From the NCBI GenBank assembly GCA_017479035.1, contig JAFVCR010000071.1:1-13491 (forward strand): DNA of 13,491 nt. The letters run 5' to 3'. The position numbers and the translations under genes were made by a program. This DNA is from Kiritimatiellia bacterium. Lineage in GTDB: Bacteria > Verrucomicrobiota > Kiritimatiellia > RFP12 > UBA1067. Below the pieces are notes generated by a model, which was not told the DNA's origin, made no database searches, and was given only the letters and a program-made list of their open reading frames with translations. Positions 13,346 to 13,491 of this stretch are shown here, in pieces. The number at the start of each line of letters is the position of its first letter. Within the stretch, counting starts at the first letter, position 1.

Positions 13346-13491
13346 GCATCCCCTCCCCTCTGCGCCTCTGCTTCTCTGCGTTGAAATCCCCCACCATCCC
13401 CCCCCAGTTTTCGTGTATTTCTTGGTTAATTTATCTGCAACTGCCATTGCCGCACCCCTTCACTTCCCCGGCGTCCCCCGTATTTCGGGCG
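13346..13491. other. Right-edge intergenic sequence without a convincing gene
   Basis: After the CTCTGCG block there is a C8 run (13398-13405) and AT-richer sequence. A minus-strand ATG at 13447 opens a frame of about 55 codons, but it runs through both repeats to a TGA near 13281 and has no family features. I see no supported gene in 13099-13491. Confidence 0.5.

Overview
The window looks like chromosomal DNA of a PVC-group bacterium, most likely a gut or anaerobic member of Kiritimatiellota/Verrucomicrobiota. This placement is inferred from gene content, not from a phylogenetic marker. The support is a PEP-CTERM (exosortase-sorted) protein, D-x-D-G-D-G calcium-loop repeats in a secreted-type peptidase, large LamG/Fn3/beta-helix surface proteins, several secreted glycan-active proteins, and abundant short palindromic intergenic repeats.

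Layout. (1) 1-4036, minus strand: a two-gene operon made of a 1012-aa surface protein (998-4036) followed by a GH26-type glycoside hydrolase (966 to the left edge, 3' end outside the window). (2) 4037-4233: intergenic, with a likely promoter and two GC-rich hairpins. (3) 4234-5556 minus and 5679-7952 plus: a divergent pair, a secreted right-handed beta-helix protein and a GH78 alpha-L-rhamnosidase, separated by 122 bp holding two back-to-back sigma70-type promoters. (4) 7932-8484: a repeat-filled stretch between two convergent genes, containing broken 3' ends of a GH78 gene and of a PEP-CTERM gene. (5) 8482-10730 minus: a trypsin-like peptidase and a PEP-CTERM protein overlapping by 16 nt. (6) 10731-11096: divergent promoters around a large inverted repeat. 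(7) 11097-12573 plus: an asparagine-synthetase-type ATP pyrophosphatase lacking the glutaminase domain, then a TagD-like cytidylyltransferase 4 nt downstream. (8) 12580-13098 minus: a small single-HKD phospholipase-D-fold protein, convergent with the pair. (9) 13099-13491: promoter and more copies of the repeat family; no convincing gene.

How the genes may work together. The left 8 kb reads as a glycan-degradation and surface-binding region (rhamnosidase, beta-helix protein, GH26 enzyme, LamG/Fn3 protein), in keeping with pectin or hemicellulose use; the substrate is inferred. The peptidase/PEP-CTERM pair is probably exported and translationally coupled. The ATP-pyrophosphatase/cytidylyltransferase pair suggests amidation plus CDP activation of a cell-envelope building block; the product is unknown.

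Most unusual are the repeats. One family has heptad-repeat (GCAGTTT) ends, CGCAGAG-rich palindromes and a nested-hairpin GC core. It lies between operons, appears to supply the stop codons and C-terminal tails of two genes, and once sits in frame inside a coding region. Also notable: two genes have a promoter whose predicted transcription start falls exactly on the A of the start codon, suggesting leaderless mRNAs.
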